From the NCBI GenBank assembly GCA_021731185.1, contig JAKFXW010000195.1:1-5860 (forward strand): a stretch of 5,860 nt of DNA, given 5' to 3'. Source of the stretch: Gallionellaceae bacterium (GTDB taxonomy: Bacteria > Pseudomonadota > Gammaproteobacteria > Burkholderiales > Gallionellaceae). Positions 1-5,528 of the stretch are shown in pieces (the stretch's first letter is position 1; each line of letters starts with the position of its first letter). Under the pieces are notes generated by a model. The model made no database searches, was not told the origin of the DNA, and saw only the letters and a list, made by a program, of their open reading frames with translations. Made by a program: the position numbers and the translations under genes.

Positions 1-150
1 ACTTTGTTACTCGTAAAAAATGCTTCCTTACATATTAAATATATGCGGCGGAATCATTTTTTGCTCGCGCCCCATTTGTTAATAATTTGGTCTGGCTTAT
101 AAATTTGAATTTTAAAGACACTTTGTAAATGCACCTAAAAGGAGAAGTAT
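1..150. other. AT-rich intergenic leader upstream of the CHCC zinc-finger gene
   Basis: No convincing gene is visible here. The stretch is AT-rich and holds a short inverted repeat at 31-45 (CATAT, 5-base spacer, ATATG), a promoter-like pair at 76-103 and a ribosome binding site just before 151. It is probably the promoter region of the forward genes. Confidence 0.5.
76..103 (+). promoter_or_regulatory. Candidate sigma70 promoter for the zinc-finger/mutase genes
   Basis: A -35-like TTGTTA (76-81, 4 of 6 consensus bases) and a -10-like TATAAA (98-103, 5 of 6) are separated by 16 bases. They lie 47 bases before the start codon at 151 in a strongly AT-rich region. Such boxes arise easily by chance in AT-rich DNA, so this is a candidate only. 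Confidence 0.4.
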
Positions 151-357
151 ATGACACAAGCCGCACCCACCAAACCCGAAATGATCATCGAAGTGACTGT
201 GGCGGACTTGCCGCTGTACTGCCCCATGCCCAACACGCCGCTGTGGAATAGCCATCCTAAAGTGGTCGTGCCCGTGGCCAAACTCGGCGAAGCGCGCTGT
301 CCTTATTGCGGCACGTTGTATAAGTTCAAAGGGGAGTTGCCTAAAGGGCATCACTAA
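151..357 (+). CDS. CHCC-type zinc-finger domain protein, 68 aa
   Basis: This is a small soluble protein of the zf-CHCC family, related to the zinc-binding NDUFS6 subunit of mitochondrial complex I. Bacterial members are short, and their exact role is not settled. The putative zinc ligands are visible as Cys24, His35, Cys50 and Cys53 (C-x10-H-x14-C-x2-C). They lie in the family blocks LPLYCPMPNTPLWNSHP (residues 20-36) and RCPYCGTLYKFKG (49-61). Length is normal for the family. The ATG at 151 follows a clear AAAAGGAGAA ribosome binding site (137-146), which fixes the start. There is no signal peptide or membrane segment. The mutase gene begins 72 bases downstream on the same strand, and co-transcription from the promoter before 151 is likely but unproven. 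The family assignment is firm; a functional link to respiratory complex I is inference from homology. Confidence 0.9.
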   Translation: MTQAAPTKPEMIIEVTVADLPLYCPMPNTPLWNSHPKVVVPVAKLGEARCPYCGTLYKFKGELPKGHH

Positions 358-429
358 AAAAGGGATTAATTGCAATCCTGCGATGCTTGTCTCTCAACAA
401 AGCACTCAAACCACACGGTACGATAAACC

Positions 430-1824
430 TTGCTCAATCCACCTAAAGAAATTTTCAAAGCCTACGACATTCGCGGCATCGTCGGACAATCACTCACCGC
501 TGAATTTATTCGAGTGATAGGCCATGCCATTGGTTCGGAAGCGGTTGCACGCGGCCAGCACACAATCGCCATTGGGCGTGATGGTCGTTTATCCGGCGTA
601 GAATTTGCACAGGCACTGGCGCGCGGCATTCAGCAAAGTGGCATCAACGTTATTGATGTAGGTCGCGTCGCCACGCCGATGGTGTATTTTGCGGCCTACC
701 ATCTGCATACACATTCTGCCGTAATGATTACTGGCAGCCATAATCCACCCGATTACAACGGGCTGAAAATGGTGCTGGCTGGCGAGACACTTTCTGGCGA
801 CAGCATTCAAGCATTACGTCAGCGCATCGAACAAAACAATCTTGCGCACGGCACAGGCAGCTACACGCAACGCGATATCAGCGCCGAATATCTCGCACGC
901 ATCACTTCGGATATTAAACTTGCGCGCCCGATGAAAATCACCGTGGATTGTGGCAATGGCGTGGCCGGAGACTTTGCCGCGACCTTGTATCGACAACTGG
1001 GCTGCGAAGTGACCGAAATGTTTTGCGAAGTGGATGGCAATTTTCCTAACCATCATCCCGATCCTTCACAACCCGAAAATCTGCAAGATTTAATTCAAGC
1101 ACTCGCCAAAAATAATGATGAGCTGGGCTTGGCGTTCGACGGCGACGGGGACCGACTGGGCGTAGTAACCAAAAATGGCAACATTATTTTTCCAGATCGG
1201 CAACTGATGTTATTTGCCGCAGATGTGTTGTCGCGCAATTCCGGTGCAGAAATTATTTTCGATGTGAAATCGACGCGCAATTTATTTGCCTGGATCAAAA
1301 AGCACGGCGGCAAACCCACGCTATGGAAAACCGGACACTCATTTATCAAAGCAAAAATGCGCGAAAGCGGCGCGCTGTTGGCGGGCGAAATGAGCGGTCA
1401 CGTGTTCTTCAAAGAACGCTGGTATGGCTTTGATGATGGCTTGTACGCGGGTGCACGGCTGCTCGAAACACTAAGCAAACAGCCCGATGGCAATGCCACG
1501 CTGAATAGTTTGCCAAACTCGATCAACACCCCAGAGCTGCAAATAAAATTGCAAGAAGGCGAAAATTACGCGCTTATCGCACAACTGCAAGCTCGCGCAA
1601 AATCAGCCGAGGCACCGTTATTTACTGATGCTTTGGAGGTCATTACGATAGACGGCTTGCGTGTGGAATATGCCGATGGGTTTGGGCTGATGCGCTCCAG
1701 CAACACCACCCCCGTGATTGTGCTGCGCTTTGAGGCGGACAATGAAGCGGCGTTAATCAGAATTCAACAAGACTTTCGGCGGGTGTTAATGGCGGCGAAT
1801 CTAGCGTTGCAACTGCCGTTTTGA
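430..1824 (+). CDS. algC: Phosphomannomutase/phosphoglucomutase (AlgC type), 464 aa
   Basis: Cytoplasmic alpha-D-phosphohexomutase that interconverts mannose-6-P/mannose-1-P and glucose-6-P/glucose-1-P via a bisphosphorylated intermediate. It feeds GDP-mannose and other sugar nucleotides for LPS and exopolysaccharide. All four family signatures are visible: the phosphoserine loop TGSHNP (101-106, catalytic Ser103), the Mg-binding DGDGDR (237-242), the sugar-specificity loop GEMSGH (319-324) and the C-terminal phosphate-binding loop RSSNTTP (422-428). Length matches Pseudomonas AlgC (about 463 aa). The N-terminal block IFKAYDIRGIVG is typical, so the start must lie just before it. An in-frame TAA at 424-426 leaves TTG at 430 as the only sensible start; no Shine-Dalgarno is evident before it. 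The gene runs with the upstream zinc-finger gene and converges on the reverse-strand toxin-antitoxin genes. Enzyme class is certain; substrate preference (ManB-like or AlgC-like) cannot be read from sequence alone. Confidence 0.95.
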   Translation: MLNPPKEIFKAYDIRGIVGQSLTAEFIRVIGHAIGSEAVARGQHTIAIGRDGRLSGVEFAQALARGIQQSGINVIDVGRVATPMVYFAAYHLHTHSAVMITGSHNPPDYNGLKMVLAGETLSGDSIQALRQRIEQNNLAHGTGSYTQRDISAEYLARITSDIKLARPMKITVDCGNGVAGDFAATLYRQLGCEVTEMFCEVDGNFPNHHPDPSQPENLQDLIQALAKNNDELGLAFDGDGDRLGVVTKNGNIIFPDRQLMLFAADVLSRNSGAEIIFDVKSTRNLFAWIKKHGGKPTLWKTGHSFIKAKMRESGALLAGEMSGHVFFKERWYGFDDGLYAGARLLETLSKQPDGNATLNSLPNSINTPELQIKLQEGENYALIAQLQARAKSAEAPLFTDALEVITIDGLRVEYADGFGLMRSSNTTPVIVLRFEADNEAALIRIQQDFRRVLMAANLALQLPF

Positions 1825-1857
1825 TGTAGGTGATTTTGTAGAATATTACTGAACTTT

Positions 1858-1967
1858 GTAGGTTGGTGCTGAATGAAATGAAGCCAACAAGCAACCAATA
1901 GGTACGACCAATAGGCGATGGCGTAATGTGCAAAAATGTTGGCTTCGCGGGTTCAGCACCAACCTAC
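1858..1967. repeat. 110-bp imperfect palindromic intergenic element
   Basis: The left arm 1858-1889 and right arm 1937-1967 are inverted copies. They share GTAGGTTGGTGCTGAA at the outer end and GAAGCCAACA at the inner end, and differ only in a 5-6 base interior stretch (TGAAAT on the left; CCCGC when the right arm is reverse-complemented). The 47-base centre contains a 13-bp tandem repeat unit starting ACCAATAGG (1894 and 1907). The form matches dispersed palindromes known from many proteobacterial and cyanobacterial spacers (GTAGGTTGGG...AACCCAACCTAC type). It has no coding capacity, so it could be a non-autonomous REP- or MITE-like repeat. It sits between convergent genes and could act as a bidirectional transcription barrier, although no T-tract follows either arm. 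Confidence 0.8.
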
Positions 1968-2012
1968 CAGCCCAACTTACCGCGTTGATTATCTAGCTTT
2001 TGCCTCCTCCCA

Positions 2013-2276
2013 CTATTTTAATCGCGATCTGTCGCCTGTCGTCTTGCGCGGTGAACGAGGAGTAAGCCCTGTAGCTTGAGCCAATTCCATCAACCCGCGC
2101 AATGCATCGTTCACAGCTTGGGTGTTAGGAAACGCCTTTTGCACCTCAGGGGCAATCACAACAACGTTGGATGCCTCCTTATATCGCTTCGCGTATTTAC
2201 CGCGCACCATTTCACCAAAATCTTCGCGTTGATATTCAGCACGGAGCTCGTCGTTTTTTTCTTTACCCTTCTTCAT
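2013..2276 (-). CDS. Probable antitoxin partner of BrnT, 87 aa
   Basis: I infer this is the cognate antitoxin because it follows a BrnT toxin gene directly and overlaps its 3' end by 14 bp (2263-2276), which implies translational coupling. The frame stays open further upstream to 2384. The ATG at 2276 is chosen because AGAAAGGA (2290-2283 on the reverse strand) sits 6 bases before it and the charged N-terminus MKKGKEKNDELRAEY suits the family. Residues 20-29 (FGEMVRGKYA) resemble the RGKY motif of small proteins that accompany BrnT. Residues 37-66 read as a short beta strand (SNVVVIAP) then two helices (EVQKAF; AVNDALRGLMELAQ), compatible with a ribbon-helix-helix DNA-binding fold. The tail from about residue 71 is basic and probably disordered. 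It is not an obvious BrnA by sequence. Function is inferred from context; autorepression of the pair is the usual mode for such modules. Confidence 0.75.
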   Translation of the reverse strand: MKKGKEKNDELRAEYQREDFGEMVRGKYAKRYKEASNVVVIAPEVQKAFPNTQAVNDALRGLMELAQATGLTPRSPRKTTGDRSRLK

Positions 2277-2535
2277 AAAATTTCCTTTCTGCCCGCGTTG
2301 CGGGACGTGCACTAATGATGCGAATTTTATCACTGCGTTCGGCATGTGCCACAACAAGAATACGATTCTCGGAGGATATGCCAAACGTAATGAAACGGTG
2401 TTCGTTGGTAGAGTGGGCCGGGTCGCGATCAGTCAGCGACAAGTCGTCACCAAAAATAGTGGATGCTTCTTGGAAGGATACGCCATGTTTATTCAGGTTG
2501 GCTGTCGCCTTGTCGCTATCCCATTCAAACTTCAC
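2263..2535 (-). CDS. brnT: BrnT family type II toxin, 90 aa
   Basis: BrnT toxins are small ribonucleases with a RelE-like fold that block translation until bound by an antitoxin. The whole protein fits the family: the N-terminal block FEWDSDKATANLNKHGVSFQ (residues 3-22), an EASTIFGDDLSL helix/turn, the central strands HRFITFGIS and RILVVAHAER, and the C-terminal signature IRIISARPATRAERKFYEEG (71-90). Length is typical (about 90 aa). The start is GTG at 2535: an in-frame TAA lies five codons upstream, and AAAGGA (2549-2544 on the reverse strand) is 8 bases before the GTG. The gene is toxin-first, like other brnT operons, and overlaps the downstream antitoxin gene by 14 bp. It lies 92 bases after alaS on the same strand with no visible terminator between, so read-through from alaS is possible. 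The reading frame is intact and nothing indicates inactivation. Confidence 0.9.
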   Translation of the reverse strand: MKFEWDSDKATANLNKHGVSFQEASTIFGDDLSLTDRDPAHSTNEHRFITFGISSENRILVVAHAERSDKIRIISARPATRAERKFYEEG

Positions 2536-2581
2536 TTTGATATTCCTTTAAGGGCAGTAATCGTCTGCAACCACGTTTCAT
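2525..2581 (-). CDS. Possible 18-aa leader ORF in front of brnT
   Basis: An ATG at 2581 is preceded by a near-ideal AGGAGG (2594-2589 on the reverse strand, 7-base spacing), a stronger Shine-Dalgarno than any annotated gene here has. The frame encodes MKRGCRRLLPLKEYQSEV and stops at 2525, overlapping the GTG start of brnT by 11 bases in another frame. Translation through it would cross the brnT ribosome binding site. It could tune toxin translation or be a chance ORF. The peptide matches nothing I recognise. Confidence 0.25.
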   Translation of the reverse strand: MKRGCRRLLPLKEYQSEV

Positions 2582-2627
2582 TTACGCGCCTCCTGTGTCC
2601 CCACCAAACTCCTCATACTCGGTGAAA

Positions 2628-5324
2628 TTACAACCGCTCGCCCACCCACACTGTTACCGATTTCAACGCCGCTGGCAGATGCTCCGGCTGTGTGCCGCCC
2701 GCTTGTGCCATGTCCGCCCGACCACCACCTTTTCCTCCCACTTGTAGTGCGACAAAATTTACCAGCTCGCCGGCCTTAACTTTTCCTGTCAGATTGCTGC
2801 TGACTCCTGCGATGAGCGTTACTTTTCCAGTCTCGGTTGCAGCCAATAACACCACACAATTTTTCAGCTTGTCTTTTAATTTATCCAGCGTTTCGCGCAG
2901 GGATTTTGCATCTGCACCTGTCATTTCGGCGGTCAGAATTTTCACGCCATTCACGTCCACCACCTGCTTGATTAAATCATCCCCCTGTGCCGAAGCCAGT
3001 TTGGATTTCAGTGTCGCTAATTCCTTCTCCAGCATTTTTACGTTATCGAGAATTTGCGAAATACGCGCTGCCGCTTCGGCAGGCTGTGATTTAATCGCGC
3101 TCGCCACTTGCTGCAATTGATTTTCCTGTTGCTGAATGTAGGCCAACGCACCTTCGCCCGTCACTGCTTCCACACGCCGCACACCTGCTGCTACACCGCT
3201 CTCCGCGACAATTTTGAACAGCCCGATGTCGCCCGTTCTTGCCACATGCGTGCCACCACATAATTCGCGCGAGGTACCAATGTCCAGCACGCGCACTTCA
3301 TCGCCATATTTTTCGCCGAACAACATCAGCGCGCCCGTTTTTTGTGCGTCGTCTATCGTCATCACCCGCGCTTGTGTTGAGGCGTTGATTAGAATTTCTG
3401 CATTGACCAGATTTTCCACGCGGTGAATTTCCGCATCGGTCATCGGCTGCGTATGCACAAAATCAAAGCGAGTTTTTTCCGCATCCACCAGCGAACCTTT
3501 TTGCTGCACGTGGCCTCCCAGCACCTCGCGCAAGGCTTTGTGCATGAGGTGCGTGGCAGAATGGTTACGCATGGTGCGATTACGCGCCGCAACATCCACC
3601 CGCGCATTAACACTGTTCCCGACCGTTAACTTTCCGGTCTTCATTACGCCATGATGACCGAATACGTTGGCCTGAATTTTTTGCGTGTCTTCCACCGCAA
3701 ACACACCATGCGAGCTATGCAGCACACCACAATCACCCACCTGTCCGCCAGACTCGGCGTAGAACGGTGTGTCGTCCAACACCACCACGCCCATTTCACC
3801 CTCCAGCAATTCATTCACCGCCGCGCCTTCTTTGTACAAAGCCAGCACGTTGCCGTTAAATTCCAATGTGTCGTAACCGTGAAAAATGGTCGCTGCCGCA
3901 TCGACCTCAAGGTTGATTGCCATTTTGAATTTGCCCGCTGCACGCGCCTGCTGTTTTTGCCGCGCCATCGCTGTGTCAAATGCAGTGACATCCACAGTCA
4001 CGTTATGCTCGCGACATACGTCTTGCGTGAGATCAAGCGGGAAGCCGAAGGTGTCGTGCAGCTTGAATGCAATCTCGCCGTTCAAAATAGAGTGTGTTCC
4101 CTCACCCTGCCCTCTCCCAGAGAGAGAGGGTTTAACTTCCCTCTCCCGCTGGGAGAGGGACTGAGGGTGAGGGAGCGCGCTCAAAGTCGTCAATTTGCTT
4201 TCTAATATCGTCATACCATGCTCGATTGTAGTAAAGAAACGCTCTTCTTCCTGTTTTAAAACATCCATCACGCGCTGTTGTGCAGCCTTTAATTCAGGAA
4301 ACGCCACGCCCATTTCCGCCACCAAATCGGGCACGATGCGATAGAAAAAAGCAGTCCGCACGCCCAGCTTATAACCATGCCGAATCGCCCTGCGAATGAT
4401 GCGACGCAGTACATAGCCGCGCCCTTCATTGCCGGGGATTACGCCATCGACAATTAAAAATGAACAGGCGCGAATATGATCGGCAATAACCTTGAGCGAA
4501 TTTTTGGTCAGATCATTTGATTCCGTTTCACGCGCCGCAGCTGTGATGAGATTTTGAAACAGATCAATTTCATAATTGGAATGTACATGCTGCATCACCG
4601 CCGCAATGCGTTCCAATCCCATGCCCGTGTCTACCGATGGTTTAGGCAGCGGGTGCAACACGCCCTGCTCATCTCGGTTATATTGCATGAAAACCAGATT
4701 CCAGATTTCGATATAGCGATCCCCCTCGGCATCCGCACTACCCGGTGGCCCGCCAAAAACTTCCTCGCCATGATCGTAAAATAATTCTGAGCACGGCCCG
4801 CACGGCCCCGTGTCTGCCATCTGCCAGAAATTATCCGAGGCATAGCGCGCGCCTTTATTGTCGCCAATTCGCACAATGCGCGCCGCAGGCACACCCACTT
4901 CATTCGCCCAAATGTTGTACGCCTCATCATCCTCGGCATACACCGTCACCCATAATTTTTCGGCGGGTAATTTATAAATAACCGTCAGCAATTCCCATGC
5001 GTACAAAATTGCTTCGCGCTTAAAATAATCACCAAAACTGAAGTTGCCCAGCATCTCAAAAAAAGTATGGTGGCGCGCCGTATAACCGACATTCTCCAAA
5101 TCGTTATGCTTGCCGCCCGCCCGCACACAGCGTTGTGAAGAAGTGGCGCGAACATACGCACGCTTGTCATGTCCCAGGAAGCAATCTTTGAACTGCACCA
5201 TGCCAGAATTAGTGAACAGCAAAGTGGGATCATTGCCCGGCACCAGAGAACTGGAAGAAATAATCGTGTGACCTTTGGAAGCAAAGTATTGAAGAAAGTT
5301 TTGACGGATTTCGCTGCTGTTCAT
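2628..5324 (-). CDS. alaS: Alanine--tRNA ligase (AlaRS), 898 aa, with in-frame palindrome insert
   Basis: Cytoplasmic class II synthetase that charges tRNA-Ala and edits mischarged Ser/Gly. In order: the class II catalytic core (about 1-250), with motif 2 around RATSSQRCVRAGGKHNDLE (59-77) and ARHHTFFEMLGNFSFGDYF (83-101), and motif 3 GMGLERI (234-240); a helical tRNA-recognition region (to about 460); the editing domain with zinc ligands HSATH (His588, His592) and CGGTH (Cys689, His693); a coiled-coil-like stretch (about 735-780); and C-Ala with GGKGGGRADMAQAGG (863-877). The ATG at 5324 gives the usual N-terminus (EIRQNFLQYFASKGH). It overlaps the TGA of an upstream frame as ATGA, and no strong Shine-Dalgarno is seen. 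The protein is 22 residues longer than the 876-aa E. coli enzyme. The excess is residues about 384-409, encoded by a palindromic repeat between HGMTILESKL and LNGEIAFKLHDTFGFPLDLT. The zinc ligands are offset by 23-24 residues from E. coli numbering, as this insert predicts. All key residues are present, so the enzyme is probably active. Confidence 0.98.
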   Translation of the reverse strand: MNSSEIRQNFLQYFASKGHTIISSSSLVPGNDPTLLFTNSGMVQFKDCFLGHDKRAYVRATSSQRCVRAGGKHNDLENVGYTARHHTFFEMLGNFSFGDYFKREAILYAWELLTVIYKLPAEKLWVTVYAEDDEAYNIWANEVGVPAARIVRIGDNKGARYASDNFWQMADTGPCGPCSELFYDHGEEVFGGPPGSADAEGDRYIEIWNLVFMQYNRDEQGVLHPLPKPSVDTGMGLERIAAVMQHVHSNYEIDLFQNLITAAARETESNDLTKNSLKVIADHIRACSFLIVDGVIPGNEGRGYVLRRIIRRAIRHGYKLGVRTAFFYRIVPDLVAEMGVAFPELKAAQQRVMDVLKQEEERFFTTIEHGMTILESKLTTLSALPHPQSLSQREREVKPSLSGRGQGEGTHSILNGEIAFKLHDTFGFPLDLTQDVCREHNVTVDVTAFDTAMARQKQQARAAGKFKMAINLEVDAAATIFHGYDTLEFNGNVLALYKEGAAVNELLEGEMGVVVLDDTPFYAESGGQVGDCGVLHSSHGVFAVEDTQKIQANVFGHHGVMKTGKLTVGNSVNARVDVAARNRTMRNHSATHLMHKALREVLGGHVQQKGSLVDAEKTRFDFVHTQPMTDAEIHRVENLVNAEILINASTQARVMTIDDAQKTGALMLFGEKYGDEVRVLDIGTSRELCGGTHVARTGDIGLFKIVAESGVAAGVRRVEAVTGEGALAYIQQQENQLQQVASAIKSQPAEAAARISQILDNVKMLEKELATLKSKLASAQGDDLIKQVVDVNGVKILTAEMTGADAKSLRETLDKLKDKLKNCVVLLAATETGKVTLIAGVSSNLTGKVKAGELVNFVALQVGGKGGGRADMAQAGGTQPEHLPAALKSVTVWVGERL
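4098..4174. repeat. 77-bp palindromic repeat inserted in frame within alaS
   Basis: The outer arms 4098-4108 and 4164-4174 (TCCCTCACCCT / AGGGTGAGGGA) are perfect 11-bp inverted copies. The next arms 4110-4120 and 4149-4159 (CCCTCTCCCAG / CTGGGAGAGGG) are again perfect over 11 bp. Between them GAGAGAGGG (4122-4130) and CCCTCTCCC (4139-4147) face each other around an 8-base loop. The whole folds as one long hairpin with a small bulge (4109 against 4160-4163). This motif type is a familiar dispersed repeat in proteobacterial intergenic regions, and its translations (PHPxxLPxxEG / LSQRERE-like peptides) recur in predicted proteins. Here it lies inside alaS and is read without a stop as residues about 384-409. 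Confidence 0.9.
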
Positions 5325-5479
5325 TTGGTTAAATCACTCACACAGATTGCATAAAGAACCCGCACAGACTCACTGTGCAGCATGAGCGTTAATGATACCA
5401 TTGACGGGCTGGACGCGGTTTGGATTGCATCCCCAATAGCGCGCGCATTAGGCTCAATTAAGAGGGTATTGCTTGCCAT
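5321..5479 (-). CDS. Possible small ORF coupled to alaS, 52 aa, unknown
   Basis: The frame from ATG 5479 ends with TGA at 5323-5321, sharing ATGA with the alaS start. That arrangement is common in translationally coupled pairs and could explain why alaS lacks a good ribosome binding site. Upstream of 5479 only a weak AGAG is present. The frame continues open to 5557, but that extension runs into the end of the IS3-like remnant, so it may be the 3' end of a gene broken by the insertion. The product has no recognised domain, signal peptide or membrane segment; the middle (residues about 24-45) is moderately hydrophobic. Chance occurrence cannot be excluded. Confidence 0.2.
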   Translation of the reverse strand: MASNTLLIEPNARAIGDAIQTASSPSMVSLTLMLHSESVRVLYAICVSDLTK

Positions 5480-5528
5480 CTCTGGTTTAACATAGGTTTT
5501 GCTGTTAAATTGCGAGTGGTATTTATAA
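5325..5528. other. Unassigned spacer upstream of alaS
   Basis: About 200 bp separate alaS from the IS3-like remnant. The reverse strand has an open frame starting at ATG 5479 and ending at 5321 (52 aa, MASNTLLIEPNARAIGDAIQ...), whose TGA overlaps the alaS ATG as ATGA and which could couple translation. The forward strand has a 37-aa frame from ATG 5382 to 5495. I recognise neither product. A 17-bp palindrome lies at 5362-5378. The region should contain the alaS promoter, unless alaS is transcribed from further upstream, but I cannot identify convincing boxes. Confidence 0.5.
5362..5378. repeat. 17-bp inverted repeat upstream of alaS
   Basis: GCACAG (5362-5367) and CTGTGC (5373-5378) are perfect inverted copies separated by ACTCA. 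It lies 38 bases before the alaS start codon, so it could be an operator or a small hairpin in the alaS leader mRNA. No T-tract follows on either strand. Only 6 bp per arm, so chance is possible. Confidence 0.35.

Noticed and set aside
362..378. GGATT-N6-AATCC hairpin after the zinc-finger gene as a terminator
   Set aside because: The stem is only 5 bp and no T-tract follows on the forward strand. The A-run before it would suit only reverse transcription, and there is no reverse gene there.
1858..1967. CRISPR array or tRNA-like structure in the mutase/antitoxin spacer
   Set aside because: There is only one inverted pair and a two-unit tandem core, with no regular repeat-spacer series and no tRNA arms.
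2277..2384. Upstream extension of the antitoxin frame (36 more residues starting at 2384)
   Set aside because: It lies wholly inside brnT in another frame. The ATG at 2276 has its own ribosome binding site and gives the family-like charged N-terminus.
3651..4205. 184-aa forward frame, and a 92-aa one at 3886-4164, across alaS
   Set aside because: Both are antisense shadows of alaS. Their C-terminal parts are only translations of the 77-bp palindrome, which happens to be open in several frames.
5382..5495. 37-aa forward frame upstream of alaS
   Set aside because: Short, with no ribosome binding site and no recognisable motif. It is noted in the spacer entry but not supported as a gene.
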